Assembly: GCA_000226015.1 (NCBI GenBank)
Contig: JH155698.1
Coordinates: 100,945-134,771 of the forward strand
Reading direction: 5' to 3'
DNA from: Mnemiopsis leidyi
Lineage: Eukaryota > Ctenophora > Tentaculata > Lobata > Bolinopsidae
DNA: 33,827 nt
The position numbers and the translations under genes are program-made. The notes beneath the pieces are model-generated. The model ran no database searches. It was not told where the DNA came from and saw only the letters and a list, made by a program, of their open reading frames with translations. The stretch's first letter is position 1, and every line of letters begins with the position of its first letter. Of the stretch, positions 11,101-23,100 are shown in pieces.

Positions 11101-14100
11101 AGGATTCAGGACAGACGAAACGGTATCTCAAGCTCTACCTTGACATTGCCAGATAAGAAGAGAGAGATATCATATTGTGAAGAGTCCAGTAAATGGTACA
11201 GTACATTAAACCATTGTCTGAGGTTAGACAATAACTGCAAGACAAATTCTGCTTCAGAAAACCGCGGAAGGTATATGGTACAAACAGTAATCATATCTAT
11301 AAAGTCTTCTTCTGTAGCCTATCCTAAATCCTAATTACGATTCTTCAATGCCGAGTAAATGATCAAAGTGGACCTTTGCGAAATGTAAAACCTTACTTCA
11401 GTAAGGTAGTTATTAGGATTAACTCTATTACAGAACTCGTTCACAGTCTATCGAAGAACACGTTCACCGTCTACAACCTCCTGAATTGCTCCTGAAAACC
11501 ACCGCTCCTACTACTCAGCTTTAGAGTTCAGACTGCTCTCAGAAACTCCCAATAAAGCCGGAGCCAGGCTGAGAGTCAGAGCAACGCCGACAAAGAGTTT
11601 CGAGAATATTTTGGGGAATTATGTTCTAAGTCGTTTCCTTGTGGTGAACAGTGACTTGGTTTAACGACTTAATTCTTTGGATTGGTTTGGTTGCCAAGCA
11701 TATTTACTTAAACGCCATAACCCGTATTATGGTATCACCCAGCAATGCTGCTTTGGTTTCAAATGAGTATTTCGATTATAAGTCTGCCATTTATGGATGA
11801 TTCCATTCAGTTTCGTTAATCAGTACGAGGTTGTACATTTCAATAAAGACTGGACTATTGTACTTTTCGTTCACTGTCGCCGCAGTTTGCTTTTAAAGCC
11901 TATAGGCAACTACAGTGTACTTATGATTTACTGCTGCTCTTATAATTTAAGAGGTCGATACTCTTAAATGATACCAATCTAATGTTAAAGATGTTTGCAG
12001 TGTTATTGTAAACTAAACCTTACAATTTCAAAGCAGCTGCGCGATCAGAGAGATGATGTTTTATTGCGTGAAAAAATGCAGTTAAATCATGATCTAATAG
12101 ATTGACAATAATCAAGTTTTATCAAGTTTATAATTAAAGGGCTTCTAATCACCACTCATAGTCAATTCAGACTGTTTTCACGAAATCAGATTTTTGCTAG
12201 TCTTGCTTAATCCGAATTTGCATTCTACCGTTTATAATTGTGCAAGTCCATGATCCAGTCTCGACAACATAAAGCCATTATTGCTCGCTAAAGAAAGTAT
12301 TACATCCTATCGTAGTCGCGAGGACCTAAATTATTACATTATATTCAGCAATTTCCTTGTGTAATACGTGGGAGAGTCTGATATCTGCACTACGTTTTGA
12401 GTGTTGTCAACCCTGCACTGGTGCAGTTAACAAAATGACGATTTTTAGTCTGTTTTTCTATTTTTGATATCTGATGTCATAATAGCAAGTCACTTTGATG
12501 ATGCCACATAACAAATCCAGTAAATAAGTAAAATATAGTCCGAGACATGTCGCGAAGGCCTGAAGTAGACTACCATATACATTTTTGTGCAAAAGATTGC
12601 TTTCTTGCTGCTACTAGATTTTTAATAGGAATTTATTAACACTCTGCCTGATTTCCTCAGACATTCTTATTGCCACCAGATACTCCAATTCATTGATTCC
12701 AATGATATCACCATCAAATAGGATCCCAAACCATCCTTATGTAGCTTCTTCATGGATTGCACAACATCCTTATCAAACGATGTGATTTATCTTGAATGAT
12801 GGATTTAAAGGCTATCGCATAAAGCCCTGCCCAGTACAAATTGGAAGTAAGGTCGTAAATTGCTATCCAATTACGATCCGGGGGATATTGCGGTCTAGGT
12901 ATACTTGTAGGAGAGACATGCTCTAAAAGCGAATCACAAGAGGGATATCAGCGGGATTTGTTTTGCCCTTCTCGGGTCTCCAAGAAGAGAAGCTTTTAAG
13001 GGCAAGTTTAAAGGATTAAGCGATGTATTGATGACTCTGGACGATGGTTAGAAAAACTCTATAACCTGCTGCTCATGATGGGACCCTAACTTTCGGGACT
13101 GTAATTTTCCAGTTGCCGCAGCATGGTAACGTCGTAACTAGGTACTTAAACCTTGCATACTTTAGTCCATCCATCCATAGACCATATTACCTGGATCTTA
13201 GATATAGAAGTAAATCTGGAAACGATGCATATAGTCATAATGGAATACAATAATTATCTAATTTACTGTATTTCCGAGGAAGAAGCAGGGTTTAACTTCG
13301 CCCACAATCTCCAACCAGCTCACTACAAACCACAATTGTGGTGTGCGAGCGCTTCTCGTTTAATGTGGCAGCTTGTAGAGTCCTCTAACTGTGATCTCCA
13401 GGACTTCTCTAACTGTGATGACACATCATTCACTCCTGGTCGGTCTGAGTACAGCCCTGAACTGGGGTTGTTAGGCAGGTCACGAACTTCCTAGTCAGAG
13501 AGAGGTTGGGAGAGGTCAGAGAGAGAGAGGTATCTAGGGTTGGTTTAGTTAGATAGGCAGTAGTGGTGGCAGGAGGAGGGCTGTGTTTGGTCGGATCTCT
13601 TTTAGCCATTTCCTTGTGTGGGCTGGTAGGAGTTTGGTTGTAGTTGATCCATGCATTGGTTTAGGGGTTTTCGTTGAAATACAGATTTTGTTTCTTGAAT
13701 CAATAATCGTTGCTGAATGAGAAATACATGACATATTAGTATTAAAGGTTACTTTTTTCGTTAACTGAAAACAGTGTTAACCAGACAGGATGCCAGACCC
13801 AGACGAGAAAGACAAGATCAATGTCAAGGAGCTGGACCAGTGGATCGAGCAGCTGTACGACAGGAAGCACCTGGCAGAACCTCAGGTCAAGTCGCTCTGC
13901 GAGAAAGCAAAGGAGATCCTCTCCAAAGAGTCTAACGTACAAGAAGTAAAATGTCCCGTGACGATATGTGGGGATGTCCACGGGCAGTTCAAGGACGTTA
14001 AGGAGCTGTTTGAGATAGGGGGCACCTGCCCCAACACCAACTACCTGTTCATGGGAGACTATGTTGACAGGGGGCACTACTCCGTGGAGACGGTGTCATT

Positions 14101-17100
14101 GTTGCTGGCACTGAAAGTCCGGTACAACAACCGGATAACCATCCTCCGGGGAAACCACGAGTCGAGGCAGATCACCCAGGTGTACGGGTTCTACGACGAG
14201 TGTTTGCGGAAGTACAGCGGTAATCCCAACGTCTGGAAACGGTTTACGGAGCTGTTCGACTTCCTCCCTACCACCGCACTGGTAGATAACCAGGTGTTTG
14301 CCCTACACGGAGGTCTGTCCCCTGCAATCGACAAACTCGACAGTATCAGGTATCTGGACCGGTTCCAGGAGGTCCCTCACGAGGGTCCGGGGTGTGACCT
14401 GCTCTGGTCTGACCCGGACGACCGAGACGGTTGGGGGATATCCCCCCGAGGGGTGGGATACACCTTCGGACAGGACATCTCCGAGACTTTCAACCACACA
14501 AACGGACTGACCCTGATCTCGCGAGCACACCAGCTGGTGATGGAGGGGTACAACTGGTGTCATGAGAAGAGTGTAGTGACTGTGTTTAGTGCTCCAAACT
14601 ACTGCTATCGGTGTGGTAATCAGGCTGCTATCATGGAATTGGAGGAGGGCTTCAAGCTAAACTTTCTCCAGTACGATGCTGCACCCAGGAGTGGTGTTCC
14701 TACCAAGGTGCCTTACAGAACTCCTGACTACTTCCTGTAACCGATCTACATTCGAATGTTCAATAAACTCAGTTGGAATGATGAACAATTGCTCACTTCT
14801 GTTTCCTAACGTGTAAGAGAAACATATTGCTATCACTTTGAAGGTCGAGAGTAGATCAATCAATCGATTAACCACTGGAGCTTGTGTTAGTGAGATGTTG
14901 TATATTGTATGTGGAATATTGCACCAAGAATTTCCCTTAAGTTTGGTAAAGGAAAATTGGAAAATATGAATGCTCCGCTCCCCTTAAATATTGAAAATCT
15001 TTGATTATTTCGGACTTGAATCTTTTGGAATTTGATTATTTTGAACTTTGATTACTTAGAATATAGTTAAGACAAGTATTTTCGAAGCAATATCTTAAAC
15101 TCCCGTGACAATCAGATCTTCGAGACGAGACAAGATCTAGATGGAATTTAAGAGCAGATTTAGATAGAATTTGAAAGGAGATCTTGAATACTCTCTAACC
15201 GGAGTTAGTGTCCTCTACGGTCAGGTATCCCGCTGTCTGTACAACGGAGATCAGACAAGTAACCGACATGTAATTGTCAGACAGGCTGTATAACTGGAGT
15301 ACCAGGTAGTGTGAGGACAGTTGGCCGGATAGTTGGTGGGCGGAGTGACAAAATAGTGTCTGTGAATTCAAGATGATGTGCGATTCAATGAAACTCAAAA
15401 TAGTTGCATTATCATAGCTTTCTGATACTGAGCTGCCGAGCATCCCGGACAAACTTTTATGCCATTAGTGCCTATCTTGATAAGATAAAATGGCTGTGAA
15501 AATAAAATGAGAGAGTTTTTCCTGCTTCGATTTTAAGTATTTATTTTGAAGCTTGTAAAATCTTTGCAAACTTAATAGTTTATATTTGATGAAAATTGTG
15601 GATTATCATTGCTTTTATATTTCATTAAAATATATTTAAGAGGAAGTTTGGAGGACTGAATTGGTATTTAGGCTCAAATCTTGGACAGGAATTAACAGAT
15701 TTTTTACCCAAACAAACTAAAATTCCCTATCTCAAAAAGCCGCCCCCCTCGCTAACTTACTTGCCAACTGCAGCTGAGCTCATCTCCTCCAGCAGTTCAT
15801 CTCTCTCCTGTTGAGCTTGTCTCCTACCCCGCTCCGAGGCTGCCAGGTCCTCCTGGAGACCGACACACTGAGCCTCAAAGTCCTTAGCACGGCGCTCGCT
15901 CGCCTTGGCGTTCTCGTTAGCTTCGTCTGCCCTCTGTCTTGCGTCATCAAGATCGTGCTGCGAGAAGGTTGGTTAGAGGCACGAGATCGAGAGGAATTAA
16001 CGAAATTTATAAATTGGTAGTGATTTCTTTTCTGTTTAAGGACGTTAGATGACTAGTTTGTTTCTCTCTGTTCTCGTGGTTTGTTGGAGATCATGATATG
16101 ATGATTTAGGCATCAAAATTCAAAGTCAAAAGTAGTCTTCTCTAAAACATTACCTGATAATCCTTTAGAGCGTTCTGAAGTTTCTTGTTCTGTTTCAACA
16201 AGTCCTCCTTAGCATTAGAAGCACCCTCCAGCATCATCTCAAGCTCTTGATAATCTCCCTCGATCTTCTTCTTGGCGGCGACAGCGCTAGACCTCTGCTT
16301 TCTCTCGTCCTCGATCTCCTGTTCCAGCTCTCGAAGTTGTTTCAGAATCTGTCGTCGCTTCTCCTCGCTGGCCTCGTCACGTGATACGAGCTCACGTTCA
16401 AAGTTCGCTTTCATAGCCTGGACGGGAAACGGAGCCATTACAAGGGAAAGTTCCGGTGGAAAAGAAATGCAACAGTGAAGATCGTTCCTGATTATTCCGC
16501 CGATGAATAATATTTTTTCCTTATCAACATGATTAAATTCTATGTGCATATGACAACATAATTTCAGCCCTTAAGTAGTAGAAGTGGTGTAAAATATTTT
16601 ATTTGGCGGTTTTCTCTAAATCACACATCAAGTTTCTTCAGGCTAGAGATAGAGAAACTTCATCATGTCACGCCGTACAATTATTGCAGAAAAACGAGCG
16701 GTAAAGCACACCATAACAACAGATCTTCCACACAAACCTGGGTGTTAACTTCAAGTCTAAGTTTAGCATCTTCAATGCCTTGCAGCTCGTCCTCCAGCTC
16801 CTCTAGCTGAACCTTCTGTTCCTGAACCAGGTTTTCTAGCGCTCTCTTACTTTTCTCCAGCTCGTGGACGTTCTTGCCGGCGTCGTCCTTGCTCTCCATC
16901 AACTCGCTCAGCTCTGCTGCTTGCTGGAGGACAATTTTGTCATACAACTGGTAGATGGCCACTTTCTAACCGGTAAAGAGCGGTAGCTTAAAATCGTTAA
17001 ATAACTGTAAGCAGGTTCAGGTCCAAAACTAAGCAACAAAACAAAATTGTCTCGAAATTCAGCAAATATTTATATAGCCAGGTACTGGGTGGAGTGTGGA

Positions 17101-20100
17101 GCTGAAATAATGCAGATTGCAGAACCTAGATGTTAAACTTCCTGACTCGTTTTGTAACATCCGTGATACCGGGTTCAACGCACAGGCAATTTAAGTCGGG
17201 ATTGAGAGGGGAGGGATAATTTGCCGCTCAAGTGCACAGTTTTCGCTGAGTGATTAATCAGGAGTTTAGGTGCCGGGAAGAAAAGTTCGAGTTCTAAAGC
17301 GTGATAAGACCAGTGTCAGGATGTTTTGTATTTAGTATGTTGGACAAACGACCAGTGGAGCATAAAAATATGTCCAAATAAAAATGCGATCAAAATAGAA
17401 AGATAAAAATAAAGATAAAAATAAAAAGATAAAACCCGAGTTTTAAAATCCTATCATGTTTTACGAATCAAATCGTAACAATGACTTAACGTTATGATAC
17501 AAAAAAGCCTAATTCCGTATTTTCATCCCAAAAACAATAACCTGTTTGCGGATACGCTCGCTATCCAACAACTTCTCGTTGTTATCCTCCAACTCCGCCT
17601 GCAAGGACAAAACTTTGCTCTCCAAATCTCTACACTTCTTCTCGTAGGCGTCCTTGTCCGCTTCCAGGCCGTCAGCTCGTTCGCGCTCTTTGTTCAGGGT
17701 CGCGTCGAACTTTTTCTGTTGATTTTGGAGTGAGTTGACCATCGTCTTTTCTTTCTCCAGGTCCACTTGTAAGTCGTCAACTTCGCCTGGAAGTTTATCA
17801 TTGGTTTATGAACCAAAAGATCTATCGACATGAAAGACATTTTCAAGTGAAGAATAAAAAGGCGGGGAGAATTCTCCCCTATTTTTTAATTTTATATTTA
17901 ATGTTAGCTTGGATCGGCAACATTGCCCTGTACTTTCACGATTCTGCAATTACTAATGATTTGCACTTCAACAGATAACTTAGGACTGACTGAAGGTCAG
18001 TTTGAACCTCCTAGTTTCTAGTATTGATACAGTCAGGAAGCTGACTGGCCCCGAAGGGCAACATGCAAGCGACAAAATGAAATAAATAGTAAGTTTGTCA
18101 TGAAAATATTTCCTTGTGTTCGAGATTAGACAACGATTTGGAATGAAAAACACGTGGTTATGAAGTTATTATTTAACGTAAGATTTAAGAAAAATATAAA
18201 CAGATAGGTTTTAAATATTTCTAGTGTTCGAAATTTGAGAAAGATTATGAATATGAAATCTAGAATGATTGGCAATAAAATTTTGAGATAGGTATACAAG
18301 ATGTAGCTTTGAAACATCCTAGTTAGAACACAAACTATCTTAGTGCAAACCATGCTCGCTTCTTTTCAACGCGAACGTAAGTTGGAGTTATACTCCGATG
18401 ATTCGACAACCAAAAGTTGAGGAGAATTCTTCCTTCATTTTTTGTAGATTTTTACTTCAGCTCTTAGATTTTCATTTAGGCACCAATTTGCCCTGTTAAA
18501 CAGTTCCGTAATTGAGCGTAAGCGCTCGGGCTTACTACGCCAATTGCATTGGAGGGCCCTGTACGTTAAGTCCCACCACCGATCAGTCAGATTAAACTGA
18601 CTGGCCCCGAAGGGCGCGTTGCATTATGAGGAAAAACTAGAATATATACCAAATCTACCAAATATATACCAAAATATTTGACTGTGTTACCATTGGATGA
18701 TGGTGCAGATGGTAATTACGATCATGAAATTATGCTATTCTTATCATATTTTACAGCAAGTATCAAATGACGCTTACCCTGCAATCGCTTTTTGGACTTT
18801 TCCAATTTCTGAATCTGGTTTTTGAGGTCGTCTATCTGGGAGTTTAGATCTTCCTGGTCACGCGACAGCTTCCTGCGCGCGTTCTCCACCTCCTCCAGTG
18901 TGTTCGCATGTTCGTCAGCTGCTCTCTTTGCGTCCGCTAACTGATTTAGAGGTTCGATGTGAGATAATTGATTACTACATATAAACACAGTCGTGTTTGT
19001 GATTTATACGTTTTGTATATAGCAGTATCACTGAATACTAACTTACTATCAACACGAAATGACCCGTTGCTGAAGGCTTCCTTCTCGATACAAAACTACT
19101 TTAAAGATAATAAACATTATTTAAAGGACAAACCTGTTGCAAGGACTGATTAAGTTTGTTCTGGATGGCTTCTCTGGCATCTTGTTCCTCTTCCAGTGAC
19201 TCTATCGTTTGATTATGCGACGCTTGTAAGTCCCTGATGAAACATTAAAGTTGTTACAAAGATAAAACCTCGTCGTAATCAAATATGTCATTAATTTTCC
19301 TGGACCAAGACATGCCGGGTATTACCACTAATATTCACCTCATTTTAGCCATCATAGTGGACTTGTCACGTGATTCATTCTCCAGATTCTCCTGCATCTC
19401 CACTATCTGTCTGTTGAGATCCTTGTTGAGACGCTCGAACGTGGACACGCGGCTCTCCGCGTCCATTTGTTTCTGAAATGTGGAACGTTGAGAGGCGGAA
19501 ATAAGATTACTACACCAAGTCAAGTAACTAAAATACTCTATATTAACTAAAATACTCTATATTAAGGTAATAAATATTTCAAATTCTCCCGATTCACACT
19601 CGCTAATCTAACAAGAATAAAACTGCCGATTCGGTAACACAGCTCACTAGAATAAAACCACCGGTTCAGTCAAACAGGTCTCTCCTATACGAACCTCCTC
19701 ACCACACATGGCGCATATAAAGTACTGGAGATCATGGTAGCCGCTGTCAAAACCATTCTCGGTAGGTGGACTGTAGCTATAACAGCTCATGTACATCTAT
19801 ACAAACTGCGCTTAGCTAACGCTATGTGATCTGCGTTATTGATAGCTCAGCGTTACCAGAAGTTTCGTATGTCCAAGCTACAACGTTTAGAAGTAAACAA
19901 TTTTCAATAACTTTAAAGAATGTAAGCTAAGTGTCGATAGCAGTAAAGTAAAATAAAGTTTTAGTAAAGAAAATCCATGTCAAAGAGCATTTGCCAAGAC
20001 TAATACAGACATCATAAAAAGCGTAGAGCAGTGGTTGCTTACAATATCCAATTTCTCTTGCGAAGAAACAATTAGAGTTAACAGAGCTACCCAGCATCAA

Positions 20101-23100
20101 GTGCACAACTTAACGGGAAACCTCCAGAAATGCTCAAAATATCTCAAAATATTTGACACAGATAGTTACGGCCGGTGTCTGACAGTACAGAGAGAGTTAA
20201 CGGCAGCAAACTCGGGTATAGTGCAGACAGGAGGTAGGGAGACGGCGTGAAAACGAAACTTATATGAGAGGGAGTTTATTTGGCTATTTGGGGAGTGAAA
20301 ACGAAACTTATATGAGGGAGTTTATTTGGGGAGTGAAAACGAAACTTATATGAGGGAGTTTATTTGGGGAGTGAAAACGAAACTTATATGAGAGAGTTTA
20401 TTTGGCCATTTGGGGAGTGGAAACGAAACTAATATGAGAGAGTTTATTTGGGGAGTGAAAAGCAAGTATTACAGAGCGACAGCATGTGTTTAACTTGAAG
20501 TAAGATATGTGAAGTACAGGGAGCGGAGGGGTGGGGAGAAATTCCAGACGGAGAAAACAAACGGACACGTGTCATGGGAATGTGTGTCACAAGAATGTGA
20601 AACTATTTTCTGTGTGTGTGTCAGAGATCAAAATATCATGGTGTTACTTAGTACAATAGTACATGACACTTGAAAGTACTGATCACTAATGTACATTCTG
20701 CTGATGAGTAGAAGATAAAGGAGATATGTTAATTCCGAGACGAGATATGCTAGTTTTGTTTTATTTTTGATAACAAGCCGAAAATATCTGAGAAAGAGAT
20801 GTACAAAATACAAATCTAAAGAGATATTTCTGAATTAACCACAAAGATTTGGATTGTCCAGGTATATCCAAATCAAACGAATCTACGGCCACTGTATAAC
20901 AACACTATTTAAACTTCTTGAATGACAACAGAAGTATCACATCATATACAAAATATAAAATTCCCCGATGACACGCCACATTTCAACCGTCAGCGATTGC
21001 CCCAGACAGGAGGTATTGGACTACTTTGAACTCCAACAGAAAGTTCCTGTCAAGTTCCCTGCATGAGCTCAGGGCGTGTGACAACAGCTGTAATCTCCCT
21101 AGACCTGGACCAAACCCGGAAATCCAACTTTGCTGTGCAACAAAACCAGGACCTGCTCACTGCCTTGCAACACAACGTAGAAGAAGAGCTGATCTCGTTC
21201 TCCCTGTATATCACTGCTTTGTTGCTCTGGTTTGGTTTAATTGGGTCCAGTCAGATTTTCCGTGTTGTGGTGGTGATGTCTGGTGATGTCATAGACATGA
21301 GCTTTGTGGAGATGCAAGTCAGTGCAAGGAAAATTAGCTTGCTTTTATTGGGGTTTATTACTGAGACAATGCAAGTTTAGCTTGGATCAGTGCCGACTTT
21401 GATAATGTCAGAATTTTAACGATTGAGAATTTTTAAAAATCCGCAAACAGTTATGTTTCCAGTAAAGCAGCTTCACACGTTTTAATGACCATTGCTAAGG
21501 TAGTATAACTTTCAGCAGGAGCTAGCAGTATTACATTTACACAGCAGGAGGGATCTTACTTGGAGACTGAGCTGTCGGAAAAGGAAACCTGTGCTACATT
21601 GGCTACATGGAGGTTCTGTAGCCAGGGATGACTGGGAACTCATGAAGTCCAGGGAATTCATTACAAGCAACACAAGATGAGGAAACACAAGCAAGTAGAT
21701 TGTAGAAGCACAAGAGTCGGCGTCACAAGAAAGGTGCAAAAGTTCGGAAAGCAATGCCTAGCTAAGTCTAGTTAAAACCACATTAGCACAAGGGGTTATA
21801 GCGACGAGTGTTTAGTGGGTATAAGTCTCTTGTATTTAGAATATTTTAAGTATCTGCAGCATTATAAACAAGCACCTAGCCTGGACACTAACAAAAGCAG
21901 CACGCTTTCCTCAACACACGCACACACAACCACACACACACATACAGACACACGCACATACAGACACGCGCACAGTACTAAAATACAGACGAATGGATAA
22001 CCAAGAGGCAGTAACAGCAGCTCTGAAGTAGAACTGTTATGTTAAGAAGTTGACGGGTGAGATTAAAACTATAACATGTACACGTGGTGATAAAAGTAAA
22101 AACGTCAACAACTAAAGTTACAGATAACACGTGTTGCCTCGTTACCATGGATACAGATATGTGACACGTGATCTACATTTTTACACTTCATATTATACCT
22201 GTGACCTGCGTCATGACGCATATTGCCGAGCTGTAACGCGACTTCCAGCCTTTTGGCTTCCGACTAATTACGATTTAGGAGAATACAGGTAGATTCTAGC
22301 ACGTGTGGATGTTTGAGCAGGCATTTTATAGCGTGAGAATAACGCGCTTGACGTGTAACTTGTAAGTTAAGTTAAATGTAAACTATAATGACGAAACATA
22401 TCACTTCTTCCTGCTTCGTAACGTACTTCACACATTTTATATTCTGTCTTTATTAATTTGGATAGACTTAACCGGGAATTGTATAAATTCACTTTAATTT
22501 AGCGCTATTAACACTCATTGCCCTAGGAGTATTCACACATCCTCCACGAATATCCCAACAAATCTGAACAGACCACTTACCAGTGCAATCAAAAGAACGT
22601 TAAATCGAGAAAACATCAAATTAAGCAAAACGTTAAATCAAGAAAAACGTCGAACAAAGTTACCTGAAGAAGGTTTTCTAGCTCTGCGGTGAGTTTCTTG
22701 TTATTCTCTGCCAGCAGTGCACTACCCTTCTCACACTCCTCAATCTTCACTGTGTTCTCGTTTAGTGTGCTCTCCAAAACTCGCTTCTTGCGATCCAGGT
22801 CAGCCTGGGAACGTGATCTTATTAAGGACGGTTTTAAAGTGTTAATTGATGATATGACATGGCCGTTTATGACTTTACGTTAGTTAATTTGTCAATATAT
22901 TGGACTAGATGACGCTACATAATAGATTTGATATACCGAAGTGATAAGGAGATTAGACCTCTAGGATTTGTAGATTTGTAATTTCCAAGTTAAGACTTTT
23001 TCTTTTGTCAATTATTGTCACGTGGGGACCTGTTCTTATCTGAGTCTGAATGTTCATTGTGTGCGTTTTTACCAGCTAGGAACAAATTCGTCCCTTGTGA

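Larger units (their letters stand above)
17787..18777. other. Myosin intron with two interspersed repeats
   Basis: Largely occupied by two copies of interspersed repeat family II (about 17857-18060 and 18418-18615). No exon seen in the remainder. Confidence 0.55.
19473..22663. other. 3.2-kb myosin intron, no gene seen
   Basis: Contains the tandem repeat at 20247-20463, a CA-rich tract near 21915-21975 and a cluster of CACGTG sites at 22081-22305. Open frames up to about 105 codons here lack any recognisable motif, and the myosin protein needs no exon from this interval. Confidence 0.6.

Noticed and set aside
13153..13494. 113-codon plus-strand ORF upstream of PP2A
   Set aside because: No motif, signal or homology recognised; composition is not distinguishable from chance.
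13790..14740. PP4 or PP6 catalytic subunit
   Set aside because: The TPDYFL tail, SKESNVQEV and ELDQWIEQL segments match PP2A; PP4 and PP6 differ at these places.
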